64,000 bases of DNA from NCBI GenBank assembly GCA_023388935.1, contig JAEWFG010000410.1:17745-81744 (forward strand), in the 5' to 3' direction. Origin of the DNA: Pseudomonadota bacterium. GTDB lineage: Bacteria > Pseudomonadota > Alphaproteobacteria > Rhizobiales > Xanthobacteraceae. Below, piece by piece: positions 40,786 to 48,170 of the stretch. The notes under the pieces are model-generated. The model was not told the origin of the DNA. It saw only the letters and a program-made list of their open reading frames with translations, and did not search any database. Every line of letters begins with the position of its first letter. Within the stretch, counting starts at the first letter, position 1. Made by a program: the position numbers and the translations under genes.

Positions 40786-41989
40786 AGGGCATTCCGAACA
40801 CGCCCCATCCGGCGCGGACAGTTGGATGGTGTGCCACGGCTACATCAACGCCACCCGCGGGCTGCCCGACAAAGCGACCGTCTTCGCTGCCGAAGGCACC
40901 TGCGCGCACACCATTCATGAGTCATGCCTGCTGCTCGGTGTCGATCCTGACCTCTTCCTCGGCCGCAAGATGTCCGCCGATGGCTTCGATTTCGAGGTCA
41001 CCCAGGAATGGATTCGCTACCTCCAACCCGGCATTGATCGGGTTCGCGAGTTCGCCGGCAAGATGTTCATCGAATACCGCGTCGACACCACGAAATGGGT
41101 CGGGCTCGATCGCCACGGGCGCCGCCAGGGCGGAACGCTCGACACCGGAATCGTCGGCAAGAAGCTGATCGTCATCAAGGATCTCAAGTTCGGGGCCGGC
41201 GTGCCTGTTTCGCCGAAGCGCAATCGTCAGATGATGATCTATGCGCTCGGCTTCTGGGACAACGTCGCGCGCCACCTGACCGACGCCACCGACTTCCTGC
41301 TCATCGTTGACCAGCCGCGCTGTGCGGGCGGTGGCGGTGAATGGGAATGTACTCTCGAGGAGCTGCTAGAATTCGGCGAGGAAGTCAAAGCAGCGGCCGA
41401 AGCCACGCGAGATCCCAACGCCCCGCGCACCGCATCCGAGAAGGGCTGCAAGTTTTGCCCGGCGGCGAAGATCGGCTGCGACGAGTACGATCGTTGGGAG
41501 CTCGACATCGTCAGTCAGAAGTTCGACGACCTCGACGCTGATATCGACGAGCCGCCGACCTTCCCGCGGCAACTCACACCCGAGCGCCGCGCCTATGTCG
41601 TGAAGCATCGCAGCGTCTTCACCAAATGGCTCGAACAGCTCCATGCCGATGTCCTGAACGACTACATGGCCGGCGAGCCGACACCATTCCAGAAGGCGGT
41701 GATCGGTCGCAAGGGCGATCGAGCATGGGACGACGAAAAGGTGGCGGAAGCGTTCCTCGCGAAGCGGCTTAAGCGCGACCAGATAATCACCGAAAAGTTG
41801 ATATCTCCCGCGAAGGCGGAAAACCTACTGTCTACGAAGGATTGGAAGGCGGCCAAGAAGCTCTACAGCCAGTCGCCGGGCAAGCCGATCCTCGTGGACG
41901 AAGACGATGAGCGGCCGGCGATTCCGCCGACCGCCGACCTGTTCGACGACCTCGACGATGTCGGCGAAACGAGCGACCTGCTCGGCTAA
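40778..41989 (+). CDS. DUF2800 PD-(D/E)XK nuclease with DLLG tail
   Basis: 403 residues. The opening HAPSGADSWMVCHGYI, then GTLDTGI near 118 and VIKDLKFG near 131-138 give the PD-(D/E)XK core (Asp, then D-L-K). CKFCPAAKIGC at about 225-235 is a Cys cluster as in Cas4/RecB-like nucleases. DUF2800 proteins pair with DUF2815 in phage replication modules and probably act as exonucleases in recombination. The C-terminus runs LFDDLDDVGETSDLLG, the shared FDDL plus DLLG tail. Confidence 0.88.
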   Translation: MSEGHSEHAPSGADSWMVCHGYINATRGLPDKATVFAAEGTCAHTIHESCLLLGVDPDLFLGRKMSADGFDFEVTQEWIRYLQPGIDRVREFAGKMFIEYRVDTTKWVGLDRHGRRQGGTLDTGIVGKKLIVIKDLKFGAGVPVSPKRNRQMMIYALGFWDNVARHLTDATDFLLIVDQPRCAGGGGEWECTLEELLEFGEEVKAAAEATRDPNAPRTASEKGCKFCPAAKIGCDEYDRWELDIVSQKFDDLDADIDEPPTFPRQLTPERRAYVVKHRSVFTKWLEQLHADVLNDYMAGEPTPFQKAVIGRKGDRAWDDEKVAEAFLAKRLKRDQIITEKLISPAKAENLLSTKDWKAAKKLYSQSPGKPILVDEDDERPAIPPTADLFDDLDDVGETSDLLG

Positions 41990-42009
41990 CTATGAAAGGT
42001 ATGGCCTCC

Positions 42010-42657
42010 ATGGCTAAGCAAAGCACCAATGTTCAAGTGCGTCTCGAAAACGTCCGTCTGTCTTTTGCCCATGTGTTTCGTGCACAGAAGCCGAAGCCGG
42101 ACAAGGACGGCAATGTCGGAGCCGCGAAGTTCAACTGTTCGTTCCTGCTCGATAAAAAGAGCGCGAGCGGAAAGAAGAATATCGAGGCGATGAAGAAGGC
42201 AATGGTCGAGGCGCGCGACAACAAGTGGCCGAAAAATCCCCCGAAAATCAAGCCCGACAAGATGTGCATGCGGGATGGTGATCAGGAAGATTGGGACGGC
42301 TACGAGGGCATGTACTACGTCTCCGCGTCCAACTCCAAGCGCCCGAAGATCATCGATCGGGACAGGACTCCGCTCACCGAAGAAGACGGGAAAATCTATT
42401 CCGGCTGCTACGTGAACGGGATCGTGAACGTCTGGTGTCAGGACAACGAACACGGCAAGCGCATCAATGCCTCTCTTGAAGGCCTTCAGTTCGTGAAAAA
42501 CGGCGAAGCGTTTGGCGCGGCTCCCCTCGACGACGATGCCTTTGATGATCTCGGCGAGGACGAGGACGATGATGAGAGCGATGGGAATGGGAAGCCGGCG
42601 CGGCGGGGCCGGTCTCTCGACGACGATGACGACGAAGGTGACGACCTTCTCGGCTGA
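42010..42657 (+). CDS. DUF2815 ssDNA-binding protein with acidic DDLLG tail
   Basis: 215 residues from the ATG at 42010, chosen because AAAGG lies 10 bases upstream; ATGs at 41992 and 42001 are in frame. The body (VQVRLENVRLSFAHVFRAQK, then GAAKFNCSFLLDKKS and NASLEGLQFVKNGEAFG) matches DUF2815, which serves as the phage single-stranded DNA-binding protein. The last 40 residues are acidic, starting AFDDLGEDEDDD and ending DEGDDLLG. Bacterial SSB has an analogous acidic tail with a conserved tip that recruits partners. Confidence 0.88.
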   Translation: MAKQSTNVQVRLENVRLSFAHVFRAQKPKPDKDGNVGAAKFNCSFLLDKKSASGKKNIEAMKKAMVEARDNKWPKNPPKIKPDKMCMRDGDQEDWDGYEGMYYVSASNSKRPKIIDRDRTPLTEEDGKIYSGCYVNGIVNVWCQDNEHGKRINASLEGLQFVKNGEAFGAAPLDDDAFDDLGEDEDDDESDGNGKPARRGRSLDDDDDEGDDLLG

Positions 42658-42667
42658 GTCAGACCTT

Positions 42668-42700
42668 GGGGTGTCGGGCAACCGGCACCCCTCTTTCCCT
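42668..42700 (+). terminator. intrinsic terminator or attenuator after the DUF2815 gene
   Basis: GGGGTGTCGG and CCGGCACCCC (42668-42691) form a strong stem with a four-base loop and one mismatch, followed by TCTTTCCCT. It lies ten bases after the stop. The polymerase gene is further down the same strand, so it may be a partial terminator limiting downstream expression relative to the ssDNA-binding protein. Confidence 0.6.
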
Positions 42701-42719
42701 CTCATCGTGAGCATCGCTA

Positions 42720-42908
42720 ATGATCGGCACCATTCCATCGTCGGCACCGTGGATCGAGCCTATCGGTTGGTTCTTGATCGCGTGCGTCGTCGGCGCCGTC
42801 CTGATCCTCGCCGTCATCGCCGTCGGTGTTTGGATGTTGCTGATCGGCTCCACTGGCCGCCAGCCGTCACGCAGTGACCGTTCGCCGCGCTGGCGAAATT
42901 GGAGATAA
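42720..42908 (+). CDS. small membrane protein, 62 residues
   Basis: Starts MIGTIPSSAPWIEPIGWF and contains one or two membrane helices (FLIACVVGAVLILAVIAVGVW) with a basic Arg-rich tail. No ribosome site stands out. No family recognised. Confidence 0.5.
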   Translation: MIGTIPSSAPWIEPIGWFLIACVVGAVLILAVIAVGVWMLLIGSTGRQPSRSDRSPRWRNWR

Positions 42909-42914
42909 GCCGAA

Positions 42915-43244
42915 ATGGCCTACATCACCGATCAGACGTCGGCCGAACTTCGCCGCCATATCCGCAGCCTCCAGGTAACGCCTGGCTGGCACAATCCTGT
43001 CATTGATCGCCTGTTCAAGGAGATTACTGATCAGGACGCAAAGATCAAACAGTTAGAAGCATCGGTCGAACAGCTCCGCGAATCCCCGGCAGCAACCGAG
43101 CGGCCGAACTGTGCCAACTGCAAAGACCCGCTTAGCGCGCACGATGCACCGCTGTTCTGCGGCATGTGCCGTGAGATGGGCGCAGAGATGCCGGGCAATC
43201 CCTACCGCCATGGGTGCGATCCATCGCTGCCGGAGCGCGAATGA
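42915..43244 (+). CDS. small zinc-ribbon-like protein
   Basis: 109 residues. The N-terminal half is a helical coiled coil (QDAKIKQLEASVEQLRESP). The C-terminal half has CANCKD and CGMCRE, four Cys in two CxxC pairs, the layout of a zinc ribbon. The stop overlaps the polymerase start. Probably an accessory of the replication complex (inference). Confidence 0.65.
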   Translation: MAYITDQTSAELRRHIRSLQVTPGWHNPVIDRLFKEITDQDAKIKQLEASVEQLRESPAATERPNCANCKDPLSAHDAPLFCGMCREMGAEMPGNPYRHGCDPSLPERE

Positions 43245-45163
43245 AAACGTCGCTATCGGACGCAGCGCTGTTCGACACCGAGGTCTATTGGAATTTCTTC
43301 CTCGCGGCCTTCAAGTCGATCAAAACCGGCAAGGTGCTTCGGTTGGAGAAATCCGACCGTTGCGTCCTCGATCGGAAAAAGCTGCGCCAGGTGCTCACCG
43401 AATACTGCACCGTCGGGTTCAACTCGATCAACTTCGATATGCCGATCGTGTCGGCCGCCCTCGCCGGCTTCAGCAACAAGGCGCTGAAGCAGATCGCAAA
43501 TGAGATCATCTTGGAGAACGCGCGCCCGTGGGAGATCGCGCGGACCTACGATTTCGAGCTGATCGAGTGTGACCATGTTGACCTGATCGAGATCGCGCCA
43601 GGTCAGAACAGCCTCAAGATTTACAACGGCAAAATGCACGGCCGGCGGATGCAGGACCTGCCGTATGAGCACGACACCGTCCTCACGCACGCCGAGATGG
43701 ACATCGTTTCGGACTATTGCGTCAACGATCTAGACGCGACTGCCTTGCTGATGCAGACGCTCCGCGAGCAATTGACGCTCCGCGAGACCATGAGCAAGCA
43801 GTACGACGTGGATCTGCGCTCGAAATCGGACGCCCAGATCGCCGAGGCCGTGATCAAGAAGGAATTGAAGCGGCTCACCGGGGAGGAACCGAAGAAGCCG
43901 AAACTCAAGGCGGGCGCGACCTACAAATACCGAGTCCCCGACTTCATCCGCTACCGGTCGCCAGAACTCAACGCAGTCCTCGACAACGTCCGCAGCGCCG
44001 ACTTCGCCATTTCGCCCAGCGGTAAGGTCTTGATGCCCGAGGTGTTGAAGAAGGCCAAGATCAAGATCGGCGGCTCGATCTATCGCATGGGTATCGGCGG
44101 GCTGCATTCGTCGGAGAAGACAATCGCCCATGTGGCCGACGAGAACACCAGGATCGTCGATCGCGACGTCCGCGGCTACTACCCGCAGATCATCCTCAAC
44201 CTGGGTCTCTATCCGCAGCATCTCGGACCGATCTTCCTTCGGGTGTTCCGATCGTCGGTCGAGCGCCGCAATAAGGCGAAGGATCGAGTCGATGAACTCA
44301 AGAAGCTGATCAAGCGCGCGAACGATGAGGCGACGCTGCTGAAGCAGGAGTTGAAGACCAACGAGGACGTCTCGGGCAGCTTGAAGATCGTGAACAACGG
44401 GGCCTTCGGCAAGCTGGGCTCGAAATGGTCCGTGCTGTTCGCTCCCGACCTGATGATTCAGGTGACGATCGGCGGTCAACTGTCCCTTCTGATGCTGATC
44501 GAGATGGTCGAGCTCGCCGGCTTCCGCGTGATCAGCGCCAACACCGACGGCATGGTCATCATTTGCCCGAACGAGCGCCAGGGACGACTCGAGGCTGTCA
44601 TCAAGGATTGGGAGAAGCGCACCGGGTTCGAGACTGAAGAAACCGAGTACAGCGCCCTCTACTCCCGCGACGTGAACAACTATGTCGCGGTCAAAACCGA
44701 CGGCTCGGTCAAGAAGAAAGGCGCATACGCGGAGCCGAAGATCGTCGCGAGTTCGTGGCCGTCACCCCTCAACGAAGTCTGCTCGGACGCCGTGGTCGCC
44801 TACATCACCAAGGGAACGCCCCTTTATCAAACGATCCACGCATGCACGGACATCCGGCGTTTCGTGACGATCCGCACTGTGAAGGGCGGCGCCATAAAGG
44901 ACGGTCAATATCTCGGCAAAGCGATCCGCTGGTACTACTCGACGGACGGCAGCGGCTCGATTAACTACAAACTGAACGGCAACAAGGTCGCTCGGAGCGA
45001 TGGGGCGAAGCCGCTTATGGAGTTGCCGGACACCTTTCCCGACGACGTCGACTATGATTGGTATATCCGCGAGGCGGAAAGCATTCTCGATGACATCGGC
45101 TATCGCAGTGCTCGCCCCTCCTCTTCCATCAACCCCGAACTGCTGCTGGCGGCCATACTATGA
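43241..45163 (+). CDS. family-B DNA polymerase with proofreading exonuclease
   Basis: 640 residues from the ATG at 43241, which overlaps the upstream TGA. Exonuclease motifs: FDTEVY (D12, E14), FNSINFDMP near 59-67, and YCVNDLDAT near 159-167. Polymerase motif A DRDVRGYYPQI near 307, motif B KIVNNGAFG near 383, motif C SANTDGM near 430. Motif C has TDG where TDS is usual, and motif B has NG where NS is usual. It replicates phage DNA. No terminal protein gene or protein-primed inverted repeats are evident, so priming by the prim-pol is more likely. Confidence 0.9.
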   Translation: MKTSLSDAALFDTEVYWNFFLAAFKSIKTGKVLRLEKSDRCVLDRKKLRQVLTEYCTVGFNSINFDMPIVSAALAGFSNKALKQIANEIILENARPWEIARTYDFELIECDHVDLIEIAPGQNSLKIYNGKMHGRRMQDLPYEHDTVLTHAEMDIVSDYCVNDLDATALLMQTLREQLTLRETMSKQYDVDLRSKSDAQIAEAVIKKELKRLTGEEPKKPKLKAGATYKYRVPDFIRYRSPELNAVLDNVRSADFAISPSGKVLMPEVLKKAKIKIGGSIYRMGIGGLHSSEKTIAHVADENTRIVDRDVRGYYPQIILNLGLYPQHLGPIFLRVFRSSVERRNKAKDRVDELKKLIKRANDEATLLKQELKTNEDVSGSLKIVNNGAFGKLGSKWSVLFAPDLMIQVTIGGQLSLLMLIEMVELAGFRVISANTDGMVIICPNERQGRLEAVIKDWEKRTGFETEETEYSALYSRDVNNYVAVKTDGSVKKKGAYAEPKIVASSWPSPLNEVCSDAVVAYITKGTPLYQTIHACTDIRRFVTIRTVKGGAIKDGQYLGKAIRWYYSTDGSGSINYKLNGNKVARSDGAKPLMELPDTFPDDVDYDWYIREAESILDDIGYRSARPSSSINPELLLAAIL

Positions 45164-45423
45164 TTGAAAGCGAAATCGAGAACACCGTATGCGAGCACGC
45201 CAAGGCTAACGGCTGGCTGGTGCGCAAATTCAAGTACATCGGTCGGCGGGCTGCCGCCGATCGGCTGTTGATCCGGAACGGCAGGGTCGTGTTCATCGAA
45301 TTCAAGCAGAAGGGCAAGCTCCCGCGGCCGGGACAGGACCGCGAGCATTTGAGGCTGAAGGCCCACGGCGCCGAGGTCTACGTGATCGACAATATCGAGG
45401 ACGGCCTTGAACTCCTCCGTTGA
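45160..45423 (+). CDS. VRR-NUC domain nuclease
   Basis: 87 residues, ATG overlapping the polymerase stop. IESEIENTVCEHAKANGWLV, then AAADRLLIRNGRVVFIEFKQ and RPGQDREHL give the stand-alone VRR-NUC fold (catalytic Asp, E-x-K). Phage VRR-NUC proteins are structure-specific nucleases, often cutting Holliday-type junctions. It sits between the polymerase and helicase, the usual place. Confidence 0.9.
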   Translation: MIESEIENTVCEHAKANGWLVRKFKYIGRRAAADRLLIRNGRVVFIEFKQKGKLPRPGQDREHLRLKAHGAEVYVIDNIEDGLELLR

Positions 45424-46879
45424 TCGCGACATCTCCATTCTGCTCGGCAACATCGTCAGCGGCGTCCGCGACCGAGACGATCTCCGGCACTATCAGAGTT
45501 ACCTCGCCGATGTCGTGTTCGAGCAGGAAGCGGTCATGCTGGCCGTCGACATGGGGCTCGGCAAGACTGCCGCCACCCTGACGGCAATCCGGAAGTTGCT
45601 CGACTTCTTCATCGTCAAGCGCGTGCTGATCGTCGCCCCGCTGCGCGTCGCCGAAGAAACCTGGCCGGACGAGATCGCGGCTTGGAAGCACACGCGGGTC
45701 ATGTCGTTCGAGGTGCTGACCGGCCCGGAGGCTCAGCGCCGCACTCGCGCGCACATGGAAGCCGACATCCACATTATCAACCGGGAGAACATCCGCTGGC
45801 TCTGGGCGCTCTGGGGCGACCGGTGGCCGTACGACATGGTCGTGTGGGACGAGTCGAGCCGGCTGAAGGCGTGGAAGAAGCGGACGGCGAAGAAGCACCC
45901 GAAGACCGGCAAGCGGGCGCTCACCGAGTTCGGGGCGATGGCGCAGGCTCGAGCCCACGTCGATCGCTTCGTCGAGCTCACCGGCACGCCCTCCCCGAAC
46001 GGCGTCAAGGATCTCGGCGGGCAAATCTACATGCTGGACGGCGGGCGGCGCCTGGGCGCGAACAAGACCGCATTCGAGCAGCGGTGGTTCGACAGCGACT
46101 ATATGGGCTACAAGCTGGAACCGAAGGCGCACGCGCACAAAGAGATCATGAGCCTGGTCAAGGACGTGATGATCGGCATGCGCGCTGAAGACTATATCGA
46201 GTTACCGCCGTTCGTCCCCAACATCATCAAGGTCGACCTGCCCGACAAGGCGATGCGCGAGTACAAGCGATTCGAGCGCACCCTTGTTTCGGAAGCCTAC
46301 GACGTCGAAGCCGTGAGCCGCGGCGTGCTGACGAACAAGCTGCTGCAATTCGCCAATGGCAGCATGTATCAGGAAGCCGAGATTGATGAGACGACCGGTA
46401 AGAAGGTCCGGCCGCCGGCAGTTCCGATCCACGACGCGAAGCTCGAACCTCTCGATCGAATCATCGAAGAGGCCGGTGGCGAATCCGTCCTGGTCGCGTA
46501 TAGCTTCCGCTTCGATCTCGAAAGGATTCGCAAGGCCTTCCCGAATGCAGTCGTGTTCGATGAGGAACCGAACTTCGTTAAGTTGTGGAACGCGAAGAAG
46601 ATCGGTATAGGCCTCGCTCATCCCGCCTCGATCGGGCACGGACTCAACATGCAGTTCGGCGGCCACATCTGCGTGTGGTACGGGATGACTTGGAGCTTAG
46701 AATTGTACCAGCAGTTCAATCGCCGACTCGCTCGTCCCGGGCAGCCGCATCCGCTGGTTACAGGACACCACATTCTCGCGCGCGGGACGATGGACGAAGT
46801 TGCTTACGCAACGATGAACTCCAAAGGCGTGACGCAAGATGCTGTTAATGACGCCGTCCGGATACGGCTACTCGCTTGA
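45407..46879 (+). CDS. SNF2-family DNA helicase/ATPase
   Basis: 490 residues, probably from a TTG at 45407, after GAGGACGG, overlapping the nuclease gene. Walker A DMGLGKT at 48-54, RVLIVAPLRVAEETWPDEI (motif Ia), VVWDESSRLK near 144 (DEAD-like, D-E-S-S), ELTGTPSPNG (motif III) and LYQQFNRRLARPGQ near 434 (motif VI). Phage SNF2-like helicases remodel replication or recombination forks. Last gene of the replication operon. Confidence 0.88.
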   Translation: MNSSVDRDISILLGNIVSGVRDRDDLRHYQSYLADVVFEQEAVMLAVDMGLGKTAATLTAIRKLLDFFIVKRVLIVAPLRVAEETWPDEIAAWKHTRVMSFEVLTGPEAQRRTRAHMEADIHIINRENIRWLWALWGDRWPYDMVVWDESSRLKAWKKRTAKKHPKTGKRALTEFGAMAQARAHVDRFVELTGTPSPNGVKDLGGQIYMLDGGRRLGANKTAFEQRWFDSDYMGYKLEPKAHAHKEIMSLVKDVMIGMRAEDYIELPPFVPNIIKVDLPDKAMREYKRFERTLVSEAYDVEAVSRGVLTNKLLQFANGSMYQEAEIDETTGKKVRPPAVPIHDAKLEPLDRIIEEAGGESVLVAYSFRFDLERIRKAFPNAVVFDEEPNFVKLWNAKKIGIGLAHPASIGHGLNMQFGGHICVWYGMTWSLELYQQFNRRLARPGQPHPLVTGHHILARGTMDEVAYATMNSKGVTQDAVNDAVRIRLLA

Positions 46880-46893
46880 AATATGGCGGATTT

Positions 46894-46954
46894 CTGACGT
46901 AAGTCAGTATTGACAGCAATATAGCTGTTGGTTAATTTCTCAACTGTTAGTTGG
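46894..46954 (+). promoter_or_regulatory. repressor promoter with operator copy 11 and a second palindrome
   Basis: TTGACA (46910-46915) is followed after 17 bases by TAATTT (46933-46938). The operator-like TCAACTGTTAGTTGG (46940-46954) begins two bases later, covering the expected start point. Just upstream CTGACGTAAGTCAG (46894-46907) is a separate palindrome with five-base perfect arms. The layout suggests autoregulation of the repressor gene, with the second palindrome binding something else. Confidence 0.55.
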
Positions 46955-46993
46955 AGTAACCCCGAAGCGGCAGTTCCGCATGAGTAGCGAGTT

Positions 46994-47683
46994 ATGGCTG
47001 ATAGCCCCAAGCGATTGACCGACACCGCATTTGCAAAACGTCTTGATCAAGCCTGCGACCTGCATGGCCGGGTACCCCCCTTCAACAAAGGGCGCCAGGC
47101 CTGGATTGCTGAGAAAATGAATGTTTCGGTTGAGACCTCCCGCAAATGGTTTTCCGGGGAGGCCCGTCCCCGCCCCGAGAAAATGGCGAAGCTCGCAGAA
47201 GTCCTGCGGGCCGATGAGAGCTGGCTGTCCCTCGGCTTCGTGCCCGACAAGGCCCCTGCCGAAAAGGCGCAGCGGAATGCGGCGGCGCCGGGCGCTGTGA
47301 ACCTGGTGGCCGGTCTGATCCAGTTGGCCGGCGGCGCGCCATCCTTCTTCAAGGAAGACGATCCGCGCGCCTCCTATGCCGACGTCCTCGCGATCATCCG
47401 AGGGTCGCACCACGAGATATCTGTCGTGCTAGGCCACATCGAAGACGGCAAAGTCCGCTTCACCGTGCCGGCGGGGCACGAGAACGCCTTTGTGATCGGC
47501 GTGGTGATGACGGGGCCTCTCGCCTTCGATCTGCTCGCGATGCCGTCCGACCTGATCGTCAAGCATGGTCGAAAGCGCGGCGGCTATATCGAGCTGCAAA
47601 TCGACAAGGCTCGCGCGAAGTATTGGAACGGCGCCGACGAGTGGCCGCGACTCGATAGCTTCGAAAAGCCCCTCGTCCCATGA
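46994..47683 (+). CDS. CI-like phage repressor, helix-turn-helix protein
   Basis: 229 residues. Residues about 30-75 are an HTH domain (WIAEKMNVSVETSRKWFSGE, then PRPEKMAKLAEVL). The C-terminal domain (about 105-229) contains ISVVLGHIEDGKVRFTVPAG. I do not see the Ser/Lys peptidase dyad of LexA/CI cleavable repressors, so induction may not use RecA-driven self-cleavage. Promoter and operator lie directly upstream. It is the natural candidate to bind the 11 dispersed palindromes. Confidence 0.78.
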   Translation: MADSPKRLTDTAFAKRLDQACDLHGRVPPFNKGRQAWIAEKMNVSVETSRKWFSGEARPRPEKMAKLAEVLRADESWLSLGFVPDKAPAEKAQRNAAAPGAVNLVAGLIQLAGGAPSFFKEDDPRASYADVLAIIRGSHHEISVVLGHIEDGKVRFTVPAGHENAFVIGVVMTGPLAFDLLAMPSDLIVKHGRKRGGYIELQIDKARAKYWNGADEWPRLDSFEKPLVP

Positions 47684-48162
47684 TCCTCGCAGCGACAGGT
47701 CACCGGCCGGATAATCTCGGGGGCTTTTCGCCAGATGTTCGAATGCAGCTTTTACAGGTTGCGATCGCGCACCTCGAACGTCATCGGCCGGCTGCCGTGA
47801 TCAGCGGCATGGCGCTGGGCTGGGATCAAGCGTGGGCCATGGCTGCGACGACGCTCAACATCCCCTTCATTGCCGCGGTACCGTTCGCTGGTCAGGAATC
47901 CGTCTGGCCCACTGCCTCGCGCGAGACTTACCGGTCACTGCTCGGGCTCGCCAGCGAGGTCGTGACGGTCAGCCAAGGTGGCTACACCGCTCGGAAGATG
48001 CAGCGGCGAAACGAGTGGATGGTCGATCGCGCAGATGGTATCGTAGCGCTATGGGACGGCACCTTCGGCGGCACGCACAATTGTGTGCTCTACGCCGAGA
48101 AGAAGGGTAAGCCGATCGACAATCTTTGGAGCCGCTACGAAGTGGCGCAGCTACTCGGCTAA
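47680..48162 (+). CDS. SLOG/YpsA-like nucleotide-binding protein coupled to the repressor
   Basis: 160 residues, ATG overlapping the repressor TGA. ILAATGHRPDNLGGF, then VISGMALGWDQAWAMAA and RNEWMVDRADGIVALWDGTF, then GGTHNCVLYAEKKGKPI follow the YpsA branch of the SLOG (DprA/LOG) superfamily, which binds nucleotide-derived ligands. Expression with the repressor means it is made in the lysogen. It could modulate the lysis-lysogeny switch or act in superinfection defence; neither is shown. It ends VAQLLG. Confidence 0.82.
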   Translation: MILAATGHRPDNLGGFSPDVRMQLLQVAIAHLERHRPAAVISGMALGWDQAWAMAATTLNIPFIAAVPFAGQESVWPTASRETYRSLLGLASEVVTVSQGGYTARKMQRRNEWMVDRADGIVALWDGTFGGTHNCVLYAEKKGKPIDNLWSRYEVAQLLG

Positions 48163-48170
48163 GCCCAATT

